Positions 9,630-17,792 of a DNA stretch of 45,063 nt are shown here, one piece after another. The DNA is taken from assembly GCF_015163715.1 (NCBI RefSeq), contig NZ_JADDUM010000010.1, positions 1 through 45,063 of the forward strand, written 5' to 3'. The position numbers were made by a program, and so were the translations under genes. The notes below the pieces were generated by a model that was given only the letters and a program-made list of their open reading frames with translations, was not told the origin of the DNA and did no database searches. The DNA is from Pseudomonas cyclaminis (GTDB lineage: Bacteria > Pseudomonadota > Gammaproteobacteria > Pseudomonadales > Pseudomonadaceae). The first letter of the stretch is position 1. Every line of letters begins with the position of its first letter.

Positions 9630-10411
9630 CAGCTTCTATACCCAGGATCTTGAGCATCCAATTTGCGCAGCAACGCCGGCCAGGCCAGCGCGCCCCCCAT
9701 GCCTTGGGCGCTCTTTGTGACAGCCGCGACCATGGCCTTGGCGCCCGCCAGAATCTGCGGGCCAATGGCGATCAATTCAGCGCCGCCGTTTTGCGCCAGC
9801 ACCTGGATATCGCAGGCGCGCTGAAAGGTGAACATCATCAGGAAGGTGTCGGCGATGGTGCTGCCACACGTGAGCAGGCCATGGTTGTGCAGCATCAGGA
9901 AATTGTTGTCGCCCAGGTCGGCCTGCAGGCGCGCCTTCTCTTCGTGGTTCAGCGCCACACCTTCATAGGCGTGATAGGCCAGGCTCGACAGCACGAAGAT
10001 CGATTGCTGGCTGATCGGCAGCACGCCTTGTTTCTGCGCCGCCACCGCCACGCCGGCGGCCGTGTGGGTATGCAGCACGCAGGTGACATCGTGGCGCACT
10101 TCATGGATGGCGCTGTGGATGGTGTAGCCCGCAGGGTTGATTTCGTAGGGGCTGTCCATCAGCTTGTTGCCGGCCTGGTCGACCTTGACCAGGCTCGACG
10201 CGGTAATCTCGTGGAACATCAGCCCGTAAGGGTTGATCAGGAAATCATCGGTGCCCGGCACCTTGGCCGAGATGTGGGTGAAGATCAGGTCGTCCCAGCC
10301 ATGCAGCGCCACCAGGCGATAGCAGGCGGCCAGGTCGACTCGGGCTTGCCACTCGGCAGCGCTGACCTGGTCTTTGACAGTCTGTGGCGATACAACAGGG
10401 GCTAGGCTCAC
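9629..10411 (-). CDS. Class II aldolase/adducin-family protein
   Basis: A 260-residue protein of the class II aldolase/adducin fold. Metal-binding histidines are visible in LHTHTAAG (about residue 115) and MLHNHGLL (about 175). Family members are Zn-dependent aldolases, epimerases or decarboxylases acting on sugar phosphates or keto acids, and the substrate cannot be told from sequence. It starts with GTG rather than ATG, supported by a full Shine-Dalgarno AAGGAGGT seven bases upstream. First gene of the aldolase-hydrolase(-SDR) operon; the coupling to the hydrolase suggests consecutive reactions on one substrate. Resembles PA3430 (from memory). Confidence 0.88.
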   Translation of the reverse strand: MSLAPVVSPQTVKDQVSAAEWQARVDLAACYRLVALHGWDDLIFTHISAKVPGTDDFLINPYGLMFHEITASSLVKVDQAGNKLMDSPYEINPAGYTIHSAIHEVRHDVTCVLHTHTAAGVAVAAQKQGVLPISQQSIFVLSSLAYHAYEGVALNHEEKARLQADLGDNNFLMLHNHGLLTCGSTIADTFLMMFTFQRACDIQVLAQNGGAELIAIGPQILAGAKAMVAAVTKSAQGMGGALAWPALLRKLDAQDPGYRS

Positions 10412-10550
10412 GGCAACGACCTCCTTGGCGCACTTCTTATTGTTTTTTGAGTGATGGGCCAGTCTAGTCAGACGCCCTGGCGGACGGAGTTGCCTTCGCA
10501 GCCAGCTTGATGACCGTACGAGTCAGCTAGGAGAATAGTTTAAATCTGTG

Positions 10551-10574
10551 TAAACGGCGTCAAAGAGACGCCGT
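10551..10574 (-). terminator. Hairpin after the flavodoxin gene
   Basis: An 8-bp perfect stem ACGGCGTC/GACGCCGT with a 5-base loop lies 22 bp beyond the flavodoxin stop. The minus-strand tail is TTTACAC, so the T-run is weak. It is a probable but not certain terminator. Confidence 0.45.
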
Positions 10575-10596
10575 CAATAAAGCCACTGCGAACCGC

Positions 10597-11055
10597 TCAA
10601 TCGGCGCGCAGTGCGGTGACCAGCTCAGCCAGCCACGGCTCGGCGTCGGTTTCCGGAGTGACGCTCTCGCTGGCGTCCAGGCGCAGCATCGGCAGGACTT
10701 CGCGCACGCCCAACTCGCCGAACAGTTCACGCATCTGCTCGCCGCCACCACAAAAGGTGTCGCCATAGCTGGCGTCGCCCAGGCCGATCACCGCACCGGG
10801 CAGACCGCGCCAGGCGGCGGGCAACTGGTCGCGAATCGTCGAATACAACGGTTGCAGGTTGTCGGGCAGTTCACCCATGCCGGTGGTCGAGGTCACCGCC
10901 AGAAACGCCTCGGGGGCAAACGCCTGCACATCCGCCAGGGTTGCGCGGGGGTTGTGCCAGGCTTTAAAACCGGCGTCTTTGAGGATGCCGGCGGCGTGGC
11001 GGGCGACTTCTTCAGCCGTGCCGTAGACCGAGCCGGAAAGGATGGCGACTTTCAT
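10597..11055 (-). CDS. Flavodoxin (MioC-like)
   Basis: A 152-residue single-domain flavodoxin, an FMN-binding one- or two-electron carrier in the cytoplasm. The phosphate loop SGSVYGTAEEV is at the N-terminus; the flavin loops TSTTGMGELPDN and GLGDASYGDTFCGG lie at about residues 55 and 95. Length fits the short-chain MioC/FldP-like group. The start is ATG at 11055 with AGGA upstream; the TTG one codon earlier has less support. It is divergent from a LOV photoreceptor gene, which also uses FMN. Resembles the PA3435 flavodoxin (from memory). Its electron partner is unknown. Confidence 0.9.
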   Translation of the reverse strand: MKVAILSGSVYGTAEEVARHAAGILKDAGFKAWHNPRATLADVQAFAPEAFLAVTSTTGMGELPDNLQPLYSTIRDQLPAAWRGLPGAVIGLGDASYGDTFCGGGEQMRELFGELGVREVLPMLRLDASESVTPETDAEPWLAELVTALRAD

Positions 11056-11183
11056 CAATCTGATCCTGTAGTTGAGCGAAAGCCTGGGATATTAACAGCG
11101 ACGCAAATATTTCGGGGCACACCGTGCAAGATTCAGGACTTGTCATAAACTGCCCATTTCAACAACCAGCCATGGACCGCTCA

Positions 11184-11651
11184 ATGATTAACGCCAAGCT
11201 GATGCAAATGGTGATCGCCGCTTCCAACGACGGCATCGTGGTCGCCGAACGGGAAGGCAAAGACAAGCCGCTGATTTATGTAAACCCCGCATTCGAACGG
11301 CTCACCGGCTACACCCTGGATGAAATCCTCTATCAGGACTGCCGCTTCCTGCAGTCGGGTGACCGTGACCAGCCAGCGCTGATGGCCATACGGGACGCGT
11401 TGGAGAGTGGTGAGTCGTGCCGGGAAATCCTGCGTAATTACCGCAAGGACGGCAGCCATTTCTGGAACGAACTGTCACTTTCGACGGTGTATAACGCAGC
11501 CGATAAACAGACGTATTTTGTCGGCGTACAAAAAGACGTCACGCTCCAGGTCAAGGCCCAGCAGCGTGTCACGCAATTGGAAGGCGAATTGGCCCAGGTC
11601 AAGGCCGAGCTGGCGGCGCTCAAGGCGACCAGCGGATTGAACAAAACTTAG
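11184..11651 (+). CDS. Short LOV blue-light photoreceptor
   Basis: A 155-residue LOV protein consisting of one PAS/LOV core plus short helical caps, with no fused effector. The adduct-forming Cys is residue 53 in YQDCRFLQ. Asn85 (RNYRKDG), Asn95 (FWNE) and Gln116 (VGVQKDV) match the flavin contacts of P. putida PpSB1-LOV at identical numbers when translation starts at MINAKLMQ, and for that reason I prefer this ATG over the one at 11172 (four residues longer) or the GTG at 11124. Arg61 is kept, but position 66 is Leu, where PpSB1-LOV has Arg. A C-terminal coiled-coil-like helix (residues ~125-150) probably mediates dimerisation. It would act in the cytoplasm through a partner; the nearby LitR-type regulator is the natural candidate. 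Confidence 0.93.
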   Translation: MINAKLMQMVIAASNDGIVVAEREGKDKPLIYVNPAFERLTGYTLDEILYQDCRFLQSGDRDQPALMAIRDALESGESCREILRNYRKDGSHFWNELSLSTVYNAADKQTYFVGVQKDVTLQVKAQQRVTQLEGELAQVKAELAALKATSGLNKT

Positions 11652-11711
11652 AAAATACGGCCATATGAGCGGATAATGGCACTTTAATGCCCTCCCTACT
11701 GAGCAAGTACG

Positions 11712-12317
11712 ATGCAACGCGATGCACTTCTGACCCAGGATGAGCTGGATTTCATTCAGAACATGCAACACAACCCGCAACTTAACTTGCGGGACGCGTC
11801 GTCGAGCCTGACCGTCAACGGCGGTGCGCAGATTCGCGACTTGCTCACGCGCCTGGCCGCCCATGACCATGTCACCATCCAGGCACAGTTCGACAACCAG
11901 CAACTGACCTTTCCCCTGCACTTGGTGGAAGATGAGTTCAATGCCGTGCATCTGCGTCTGGGGGTGCCGAGCATTTTCGAAGACGGCCCGGTGATCCGCG
12001 CCTGGCGCCTGGCGCTCGAAGCACCGGTGGCCCTGGAAAACATCAAGGGCACGGCGAGCGCGCTGTGGGTGCATGAAGTGTCATTCAAGGGCGTGCTGGT
12101 GGAGATTCGGGGCAGGATCAAGCCGCCAAAAACCTTTTCCCTGTGGTTCAGCCCTTCCGGCTATGAGCGCATCAGCCTGCGCGGCGCGTTCGAGCGGGAA
12201 ACGGCGCGGGGGTTGTTTGCCTATCGCCTCAGCCAAAGCGATACGGATGAAATCGAGCGCCTGCGCCAGTTCATCCTGCATCAGCACCGCCTGGTGCACC
12301 CGCAGATGCACGCCTGA
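11712..12317 (+). CDS. Conserved hypothetical protein with degenerate PilZ-like domain
   Basis: A 201-residue soluble protein that I do not firmly recognise. Residues ~40-90 resemble the beta-rich N-domain of YcgR. The middle contains VHEVSFKGVLVE, which looks like the PilZ motif [D/N]xSxxG with Glu in the first position, but the RxxxR c-di-GMP motif is not evident. It may therefore be a PilZ fold that no longer binds c-di-GMP. The ribosome site is weak (GAGCAAG). It sits 60 bp after the LOV gene on the same strand, possibly co-transcribed, and ends 2 bp from the convergent litR-type gene. Confidence 0.7.
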   Translation: MQRDALLTQDELDFIQNMQHNPQLNLRDASSSLTVNGGAQIRDLLTRLAAHDHVTIQAQFDNQQLTFPLHLVEDEFNAVHLRLGVPSIFEDGPVIRAWRLALEAPVALENIKGTASALWVHEVSFKGVLVEIRGRIKPPKTFSLWFSPSGYERISLRGAFERETARGLFAYRLSQSDTDEIERLRQFILHQHRLVHPQMHA

Positions 12318-12319
12318 GA

Positions 12320-13315
12320 TCAGGTATCCAGGTTACCGCTGAGGAACTGCTGCAAGCGGCGTTGCATCTCGCGCCCTTCGCTGCCCAGACAACCGATGGA
12401 GGAGCCTGCCAGTGCGCTCTGCGCCAGGTCCGACGCGGCACCCGCCAGAAACAATGGGCAATCGAGGGTCAACGCCAAGCGATTGAGGCGTCCGGCCAAC
12501 TCAAGGTTATGGGCGTGATTGGAGAAGATGACCAGCGCCTGGGGCTGAATCTTTTCACACACCAGGGTCAGCTCATCAAACGGCTGGCCCATGCCCAGCA
12601 CCTTCACGGCCAAGTCATCACGACTCATCAACAGCGCCGCCACCAGCAATTCCAATTTGCGGCATTCGCCGGGCATGGCGGCCAGCAGAACCCGAGGGCT
12701 TGGCGACACGCTCGCGACGTGCAGCCGCAGGAAGGTTTGTACACGCAGGAAAGCATCGAAAAACAGCCATTCGCTGGCCTGGCCGAAGCGCCCCTGGTGG
12801 CGCAACAGCTCGTTCCAGAGAGGCATCAGGATGTCCTGGAACGCCACACTGAGGGGATAGGTGGTAAAAATCTGGCCGTACAGGCTCTCCATCTGGCGGT
12901 CATCAAAGGCACTGATCGCGGTCATCAGGCGCGCCCGCCACTGCGGCCATTCGGCCTCTTCGAGGGTGTCACGCTCAGCGCGAATCAGCTGGGCCTGCTG
13001 ATCGTCGCGGGCGAGAATCTTGCCGACCTTGCTCACGGCCACTCCCCGCTCGATCCAATCAAGAATGCGATTGACGGTCTCAATGTCGGACTTGGAGTAG
13101 AGGCGATGCCCACTTTCGGTGCGTACGGGCTGGATCAGACCGTAACGGCGCTCCCAGGCACGCAGGGTGACCGGGTTGATGCCTGTCAATCTTGATACTT
13201 CACGGATTGGAAACAGCTCAGGGGCGTCAGTTGCGTCCAGATGCGAAGTGCTATCAATGGGAGCAGTAATCACGGGCATTTGAGACCAAAAAACCGTTTG
13301 TAGTCGGGTGCTCAT
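12320..13315 (-). CDS. MerR/LitR-type regulator lacking B12 ligands (class III LitR)
   Basis: A 331-residue regulator. The MerR winged HTH occupies residues ~35-85 (FPIREVSRLTGINPVTLRAW, then RRYGL and SGHRLYS), followed by the helical and Rossmann-like B12-binding region of CarH/LitR photoreceptors. The cobalamin motifs are broken. The site of W-x9-E-H reads R172-x9-E182-W183, and the lower-ligand motif E-x-H-x-x-G reads G216-E-C-R-K-L-E222, with Arg219 for His and Glu222 for Gly. It therefore cannot bind adenosylcobalamin in the usual way. This is what P. putida PplR1-type class III LitR proteins look like; those are reported to work with a short LOV protein. The ATG at 13315 has AAGG seven bases upstream. 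Divergent from the ABM gene. Confidence 0.88.
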   Translation of the reverse strand: MSTRLQTVFWSQMPVITAPIDSTSHLDATDAPELFPIREVSRLTGINPVTLRAWERRYGLIQPVRTESGHRLYSKSDIETVNRILDWIERGVAVSKVGKILARDDQQAQLIRAERDTLEEAEWPQWRARLMTAISAFDDRQMESLYGQIFTTYPLSVAFQDILMPLWNELLRHQGRFGQASEWLFFDAFLRVQTFLRLHVASVSPSPRVLLAAMPGECRKLELLVAALLMSRDDLAVKVLGMGQPFDELTLVCEKIQPQALVIFSNHAHNLELAGRLNRLALTLDCPLFLAGAASDLAQSALAGSSIGCLGSEGREMQRRLQQFLSGNLDT

Positions 13316-13415
13316 TTAACGCCTTTAGACCTGTCTTTTTCAAGGGCTGGGCTTTTCGGACCAATGTCGCTGGTGTATTTCGGCAAAACAGGAATAATCC
13401 TTGCCTGCTTTTTAC

Positions 13416-13443
13416 ACGTCGCTGCAACACCCCGCAGCGTCGT
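13416..13443. promoter_or_regulatory. Imperfect inverted repeat with GTCGCTG motif upstream of the ABM gene
   Basis: ACGTCGCTGC (13416-13425) pairs with GCAGCGTCGT (13434-13443) with one mismatch in ten and an 8-base spacer, in the divergent region between the litR-type and ABM genes. GTCGCTGG also occurs at 13366-13373 and again in the folM promoter palindrome. A binding site for the adjacent regulator is possible but unproven. Confidence 0.35.
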
Positions 13444-13493
13444 CTGTGTGCCACCTACCCGGTTCAGCGCACCCGTATATTTGGAGATACACA

Positions 13494-14054
13494 ATGTCTA
13501 CCTCTCCCGTCACCTTGATGGTTGCGCGCCGCGTCGCCAAAGGACGCTACGAAGAACTGATGGCCTGGCTGCGCGAAGGCGAGCAATTGGCCACCGACTT
13601 CCCCGGTTACCTGGGTTCCGGCGTGCTGGCACCGCCGCCCAACGATGACGAATTCCAGATCATTTTCCGTTTCGCCGATGAAAAGACCCTGCACGCCTGG
13701 GAATTTTCCGCCTCCCGTGGTGCGTGGCTGAGCCGTGGCAGCGACTTGTTTGCCGACCCGTCCGAGCACCGTGTACGTGGCATCGACGGCTGGTTTGGAG
13801 CGGCCGGTGCGCGTCCGCCGCGCTGGAAGCAGGCGGTGGCGATCTGGCTGGCGTTTTTCCCTGTGTCGCTGCTGTTCAACTTTATCCTGGGACCATTGCT
13901 CAATCAGCTCGACCTGGTGCCACGCGTGCTGGTCAGCACGATGGCACTCACGCCCCTGATGGTTTACTGGTTCATTCCGCTGTCGACCCACCTGCTGGCG
14001 AACTGGCTGCATCCCGCGCCGGCACCGCGCAAGGCCGCCGAAGCGGCGGCGTGA
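13494..14054 (+). CDS. ABM-domain protein with two C-terminal membrane helices
   Basis: A 186-residue protein. Residues 1-95 form an antibiotic-biosynthesis-monooxygenase (dimeric alpha/beta barrel) domain, with LMVARRVAKGRYEELMAWL at the start and an aromatic-rich core (FRFADEKTLHAWEF). Residues ~115-170 hold two hydrophobic helices, so the domain is tethered to the inner membrane with an Ala/Pro-rich tail. The catalytic activity is unknown; the family ranges from heme degradation to quinone oxidation. The start is set by GGAG eight bases upstream of the ATG; a longer frame from 13401 has no ribosome site. Divergent from the litR-type gene and upstream of folM, so it may be light-regulated. 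Confidence 0.8.
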   Translation: MSTSPVTLMVARRVAKGRYEELMAWLREGEQLATDFPGYLGSGVLAPPPNDDEFQIIFRFADEKTLHAWEFSASRGAWLSRGSDLFADPSEHRVRGIDGWFGAAGARPPRWKQAVAIWLAFFPVSLLFNFILGPLLNQLDLVPRVLVSTMALTPLMVYWFIPLSTHLLANWLHPAPAPRKAAEAAA

Positions 14055-14068
14055 GTACAGGGGCAACC

Positions 14069-14101
14069 CGTCGCTGGTATGATTTGCGCCTGCCAGCGAC
14101 G
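14069..14101 (+). promoter_or_regulatory. Extended -10 promoter inside a perfect palindrome, upstream of folM
   Basis: A perfect 9-bp inverted repeat CGTCGCTGG (14069-14077) / CCAGCGACG (14093-14101) encloses TATGAT (14078-14083). With the preceding TGG this gives TGGTATGAT, an extended -10 match, while no good -35 is visible. Transcription would start near 14090, about 22 bases before the folM ATG. The palindrome flanking the -10 is where a repressor could bind. Alternatively it is simply a leader hairpin. Confidence 0.5.
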
Positions 14102-14111
14102 CGAGCCTCCC

Positions 14112-14822
14112 ATGACTGCAACGAACGCCCCGATCCTGATCACCGGCGCCGGCCAACGTGTCGGCCTGCATTGCGCCCAGCGCCTGCTGGACGAGGGCCA
14201 ACCGGTGATTTTCAGCTACCGCAGCGAACGCCCCGGCGTGCAGGCCCTGCGGGACCGGGGTGCAATCGGTGTGTTTGCCGACTTCTCCAACGAAGCTGGA
14301 ATCCTGACATTTATCGCTGACCTGCAGACCCATACTCAAAGCCTGCGTGCGATCATCCACAACGCCTCGGCCTGGGTCGCGGAAACCCCGGGCGACGAAA
14401 GCCGCGCCTTCAGCGACATGTTCAGCGTGCACATGCTTGCGCCCTACCTGATCAACCTGCATTGTTCACCCCTGCTGCAACGCTCTTCACCTGCCGACAT
14501 CGTGCACATCAGCGATGACGTGGTGCGCAAGGGCAGCCGCCAGCACATAGCCTACTGCGCCACCAAGGCCGGGCTCGACAGCCTTACGCTGTCATTTGCC
14601 GCGCAGTTCGCGCCGCTGATCAAGGTCAACGGCATCGCCCCGGCGATGGTGATGTTCAACGAGAACGACGACGCGGCCTATCGCAGCAAGGTATTGGCCA
14701 AGTCGGCCCTGGGCATCGAGCCCGGACCCGAGGTGATCTACCAGAGCGTGCGTTACCTGCTGGACAACCCCTATGTCACCGGTACCACCCTGACCGTCAA
14801 CGGCGGGCGGCATATCAAGTAA
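14112..14822 (+). CDS. folM: FolM: dihydromonapterin reductase (SDR)
   Basis: A 236-residue SDR. The nucleotide motif is ILITGAGQRVGLHCAQRLL, with HNAS and the catalytic YCATKAGLDSL present, ending in a Gly-rich LTVNGGRHIK tail. This pattern matches FolM, which reduces dihydromonapterin to tetrahydromonapterin (and weakly dihydrofolate) with NADPH. In pseudomonads tetrahydromonapterin is the cofactor of phenylalanine hydroxylase PhhA. The ATG at 14112 is preferred; an ATG at 14079 would fall inside the predicted promoter palindrome. It starts a tight operon with folE and folX, the other two pathway steps. Resembles PA3437. Confidence 0.88.
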   Translation: MTATNAPILITGAGQRVGLHCAQRLLDEGQPVIFSYRSERPGVQALRDRGAIGVFADFSNEAGILTFIADLQTHTQSLRAIIHNASAWVAETPGDESRAFSDMFSVHMLAPYLINLHCSPLLQRSSPADIVHISDDVVRKGSRQHIAYCATKAGLDSLTLSFAAQFAPLIKVNGIAPAMVMFNENDDAAYRSKVLAKSALGIEPGPEVIYQSVRYLLDNPYVTGTTLTVNGGRHIK

Positions 14823-14842
14823 GCCGTATGTGAGGATGTTGT

Positions 14843-15403
14843 ATGACCTTGTCCCTGCCCCAACACTACCGCGAGATTCTCAAAGGCCTCGGCGAAGACC
14901 CAGAGCGCGAAGGCTTGCTCGACACGCCCAAGCGCGCCGCCAAAGCCATGCAGTACCTGTGTCATGGCTACGAGCAGAACCTGGAAGAGATCGTCAACGG
15001 GGCGCTGTTCTATTCCGATAACGACGAGATGGTGATCCTCAAGGACATCGAGTTGTACTCGCTGTGCGAACACCACCTGCTGCCCTTTATCGGCAAGGTT
15101 CATGTGGCCTATATTCCGACTGGCAAGGTGCTGGGCCTGTCGAAGCTGGCGCGTATCGTCGACATGTTCGCCCGGCGCCTGCAAATCCAGGAAAACCTCA
15201 CGCGGCAGATCGCCGACGCCATCCAGGACGTGACCCAGGCCGCCGGTGTGGCCGTGGTGATCGAAGCCAAGCACATGTGCATGATGATGCGCGGCGTGGA
15301 GAAACAGAATTCAACCATGAACACCTCGGTGATGCTCGGCGCTTTCCGTGAGTCGAACACCACGCGCATGGAGTTCCTGCAACTGATTGGACGGAGCAAG
15401 TAG
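14843..15403 (+). CDS. folE: GTP cyclohydrolase I
   Basis: A 186-residue GTP cyclohydrolase I (EC 3.5.4.16), which converts GTP to dihydroneopterin triphosphate, the first step of folate and monapterin synthesis. Zn ligands are visible in [10 protein letters not shown] (Cys and His) and in MCMMMRGV (second Cys). The family motifs GKVHVAYIP and [15 protein letters not shown] are present and the length is normal. The start has GAGG about seven bases upstream. It lies 20 bp after folM and 2 bp before folX. The context with folM/folX points to the tetrahydromonapterin branch. Resembles PA3438 (folE1). Confidence 0.96.
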   Translation: MTLSLPQHYREILKGLGEDPEREGLLDTPKRAAKAMQYLCHGYEQNLEEIVNGALFYSDNDEMVILKDIELYSLCEHHLLPFIGKVHVAYIPTGKVLGLSKLARIVDMFARRLQIQENLTRQIADAIQDVTQAAGVAVVIEAKHMCMMMRGVEKQNSTMNTSVMLGAFRESNTTRMEFLQLIGRSK

Positions 15404-15405
15404 CA

Positions 15406-15777
15406 ATGCCACAACTTCAACCAGGCATGGCGCGCATCCGGGTCAAGGACCTGTGCCTGCGCACCTTCATCGGCATAAACGAGGACGAGATCCTCAACAA
15501 GCAGGATGTGTTGATCAACCTGACCATCTTGTATGCCGCCCAGGACGCCGTGCGCGACAACGATATCGACCACGCGCTGAACTACCGCACCATCACCAAG
15601 GCGATCATCGCCCATGTGGAAGGCAACCGCTTTGCCCTGCTGGAGCGCCTGACCCAGGAGCTGCTGGACCTGGTAATAAGCAATGAATCGGTGCTGTATG
15701 CCGAGGTCGAAGTGGACAAGCCCCATGCGCTGCGCTTTGCCGAGTCGGTTTCGATTACCCTGGCGGCCAGCCGCTGA
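15406..15777 (+). CDS. folX: Dihydroneopterin triphosphate 2'-epimerase
   Basis: A 123-residue member of the FolB/FolX tunnelling fold. [18 protein letters not shown] at the N-terminus and the central [14 protein letters not shown] are typical, and the C-terminal half has [13 protein letters not shown]. FolX epimerises dihydroneopterin triphosphate to dihydromonapterin triphosphate. FolX rather than FolB is preferred because it sits between folE and folM-type partners. GGAG lies nine bases before the ATG. Separated from folE by 2 bp, so translationally linked. Resembles PA3439. Confidence 0.92.
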   Translation: MPQLQPGMARIRVKDLCLRTFIGINEDEILNKQDVLINLTILYAAQDAVRDNDIDHALNYRTITKAIIAHVEGNRFALLERLTQELLDLVISNESVLYAEVEVDKPHALRFAESVSITLAASR

Positions 15778-15793
15778 CATTCAAGTGAACCCT

Positions 15794-16090
15794 ATGAACG
15801 ATCAACAACGCCTCGAACTCGAAGCTGCCGCCTTCCGCCGGCTGGTGGCCCATCTGGACAGCCGCAAGGATGTGCAGAACATTGACCTGATGAACCTTTC
15901 CGGTTTCTGCCGTAACTGCCTGTCAAAGTGGTACAAGGCCGAGGCCGACGAGCGCCACATCGAGCTGAGCCTCGATGATGCCCGTGAAGTGGTGTACGGC
16001 ATGCCGTACGCCGAGTGGAAAGCCCAATACCAGAAAGAAGCCAGCGCCGACCAACAGGCGGCGTTCGCCAAAGGAAAAACCCATGACTGA
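15794..16090 (+). CDS. DUF1244 small conserved protein
   Basis: A 98-residue protein matching DUF1244 from the pattern LMNLSGFCRNCLSKWYKAEA and the helical DDAREVVYGMPYAEWK. Family members are about 95-100 residues, all-helical and of unknown function. Two Cys (CRNC) form a short CxxC-like pair. It follows folX by 16 bp and overlaps the next gene by 8 bp, so it belongs to the folM-folE-folX transcript or its downstream part. No link to pterins is known to me. Confidence 0.85.
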   Translation: MNDQQRLELEAAAFRRLVAHLDSRKDVQNIDLMNLSGFCRNCLSKWYKAEADERHIELSLDDAREVVYGMPYAEWKAQYQKEASADQQAAFAKGKTHD

Positions 16091-16424
16091 CTTGAACACC
16101 CTGCGCGCCAGCCTCAACAGCGGCGAACACGTTTTTGCCGATACCCTGGCTTTTATTGCCGCTGGGTATGACTACCAGCCGCAAGCCTTCACCAACGGCG
16201 CAGTGGAAAACGCGGCCGGGCAGAATGAAGGGTCGTGCAAGACGCTGGGTTTGGCGGTGCTGGAAGGTTTGAGTGATCAGGAAGCGCTGCTGGCGTTCGG
16301 CGAGCACTATCGTTCAGTGCTGGCAACGCCTGAGGGCAGCGACCACGGCAATATCCGCGCATTGATTGCCAATGGCCTGGCCGGTGTGAAATTCACGGCC
16401 CAGCCACTGACCCGCAAATCCTAA
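16083..16424 (+). CDS. HopJ-family protein
   Basis: A 113-residue protein recognised as the HopJ type III effector family from FADTLAFIAAGYDYQPQAFTNG and NEGSCKTLGLAVLEGLS. Despite the family name, these proteins occur widely in bacteria without type III secretion and are probably housekeeping proteins; nothing nearby suggests secretion. The ATG lies within the end of the DUF1244 gene (8-bp overlap), so the two are translationally coupled. A REPIN follows the stop. Confidence 0.87.
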   Translation: MTDLNTLRASLNSGEHVFADTLAFIAAGYDYQPQAFTNGAVENAAGQNEGSCKTLGLAVLEGLSDQEALLAFGEHYRSVLATPEGSDHGNIRALIANGLAGVKFTAQPLTRKS

Positions 16425-16440
16425 GTCAGACGCAGATCAA

Positions 16441-16533
16441 AATGTGGGAGGGGGCTTGCCCCCGATAGCGGTGTGTCAGTCAGTACATTTGATACTGAAC
16501 CACCGCTATCGGGGGCAAGCCCCCTCCCACATT
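16441..16533. repeat. REPIN: two inverted REP copies
   Basis: Two GTGGGAGGGGGCTTGCCCCC-type REPs in inverted order form a perfect 33-bp inverted repeat (16441-16473 and 16501-16533) around a 27-base loop. This is the standard REPIN unit spread by RAYT transposases in P. fluorescens. It fills the space between the HopJ-family gene and convergent trxB and could terminate both. Confidence 0.95.
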
Positions 16534-16548
16534 GTTTTACGGCGTTTG

Positions 16549-17514
<966 letters not shown>

Positions 17515-17792
17515 TCACTCCTATCGACCGCCCGGACTACAAGGCGGCTGGAATAAAAAAGGACTGCGAAGCACTTGGGGAAGGCTTTAACTCGCAGATC
17601 CTGAAAATAATGGGTGCAGCGTATAGAGGGGGGCAAGATTAAGGAAATACGGTTTAACAATCCAGCTCATAGGCGGTCTCTATGCTGTCAGTCGGCCTGA
17701 TCGACGCCTTTGTTACCTTTGATGTCGCAGCTTTCACCTTGAATGCAAAGCCGGTAAGGTCGGCGCGATCGTCATCCTGCTCGGAGTTCTCC

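Noticed and set aside
16083..16424. HopJ name taken as evidence of a type III effector
   Set aside because: No secretion genes nearby, and the family is widespread in non-pathogens. Kept as a housekeeping protein.
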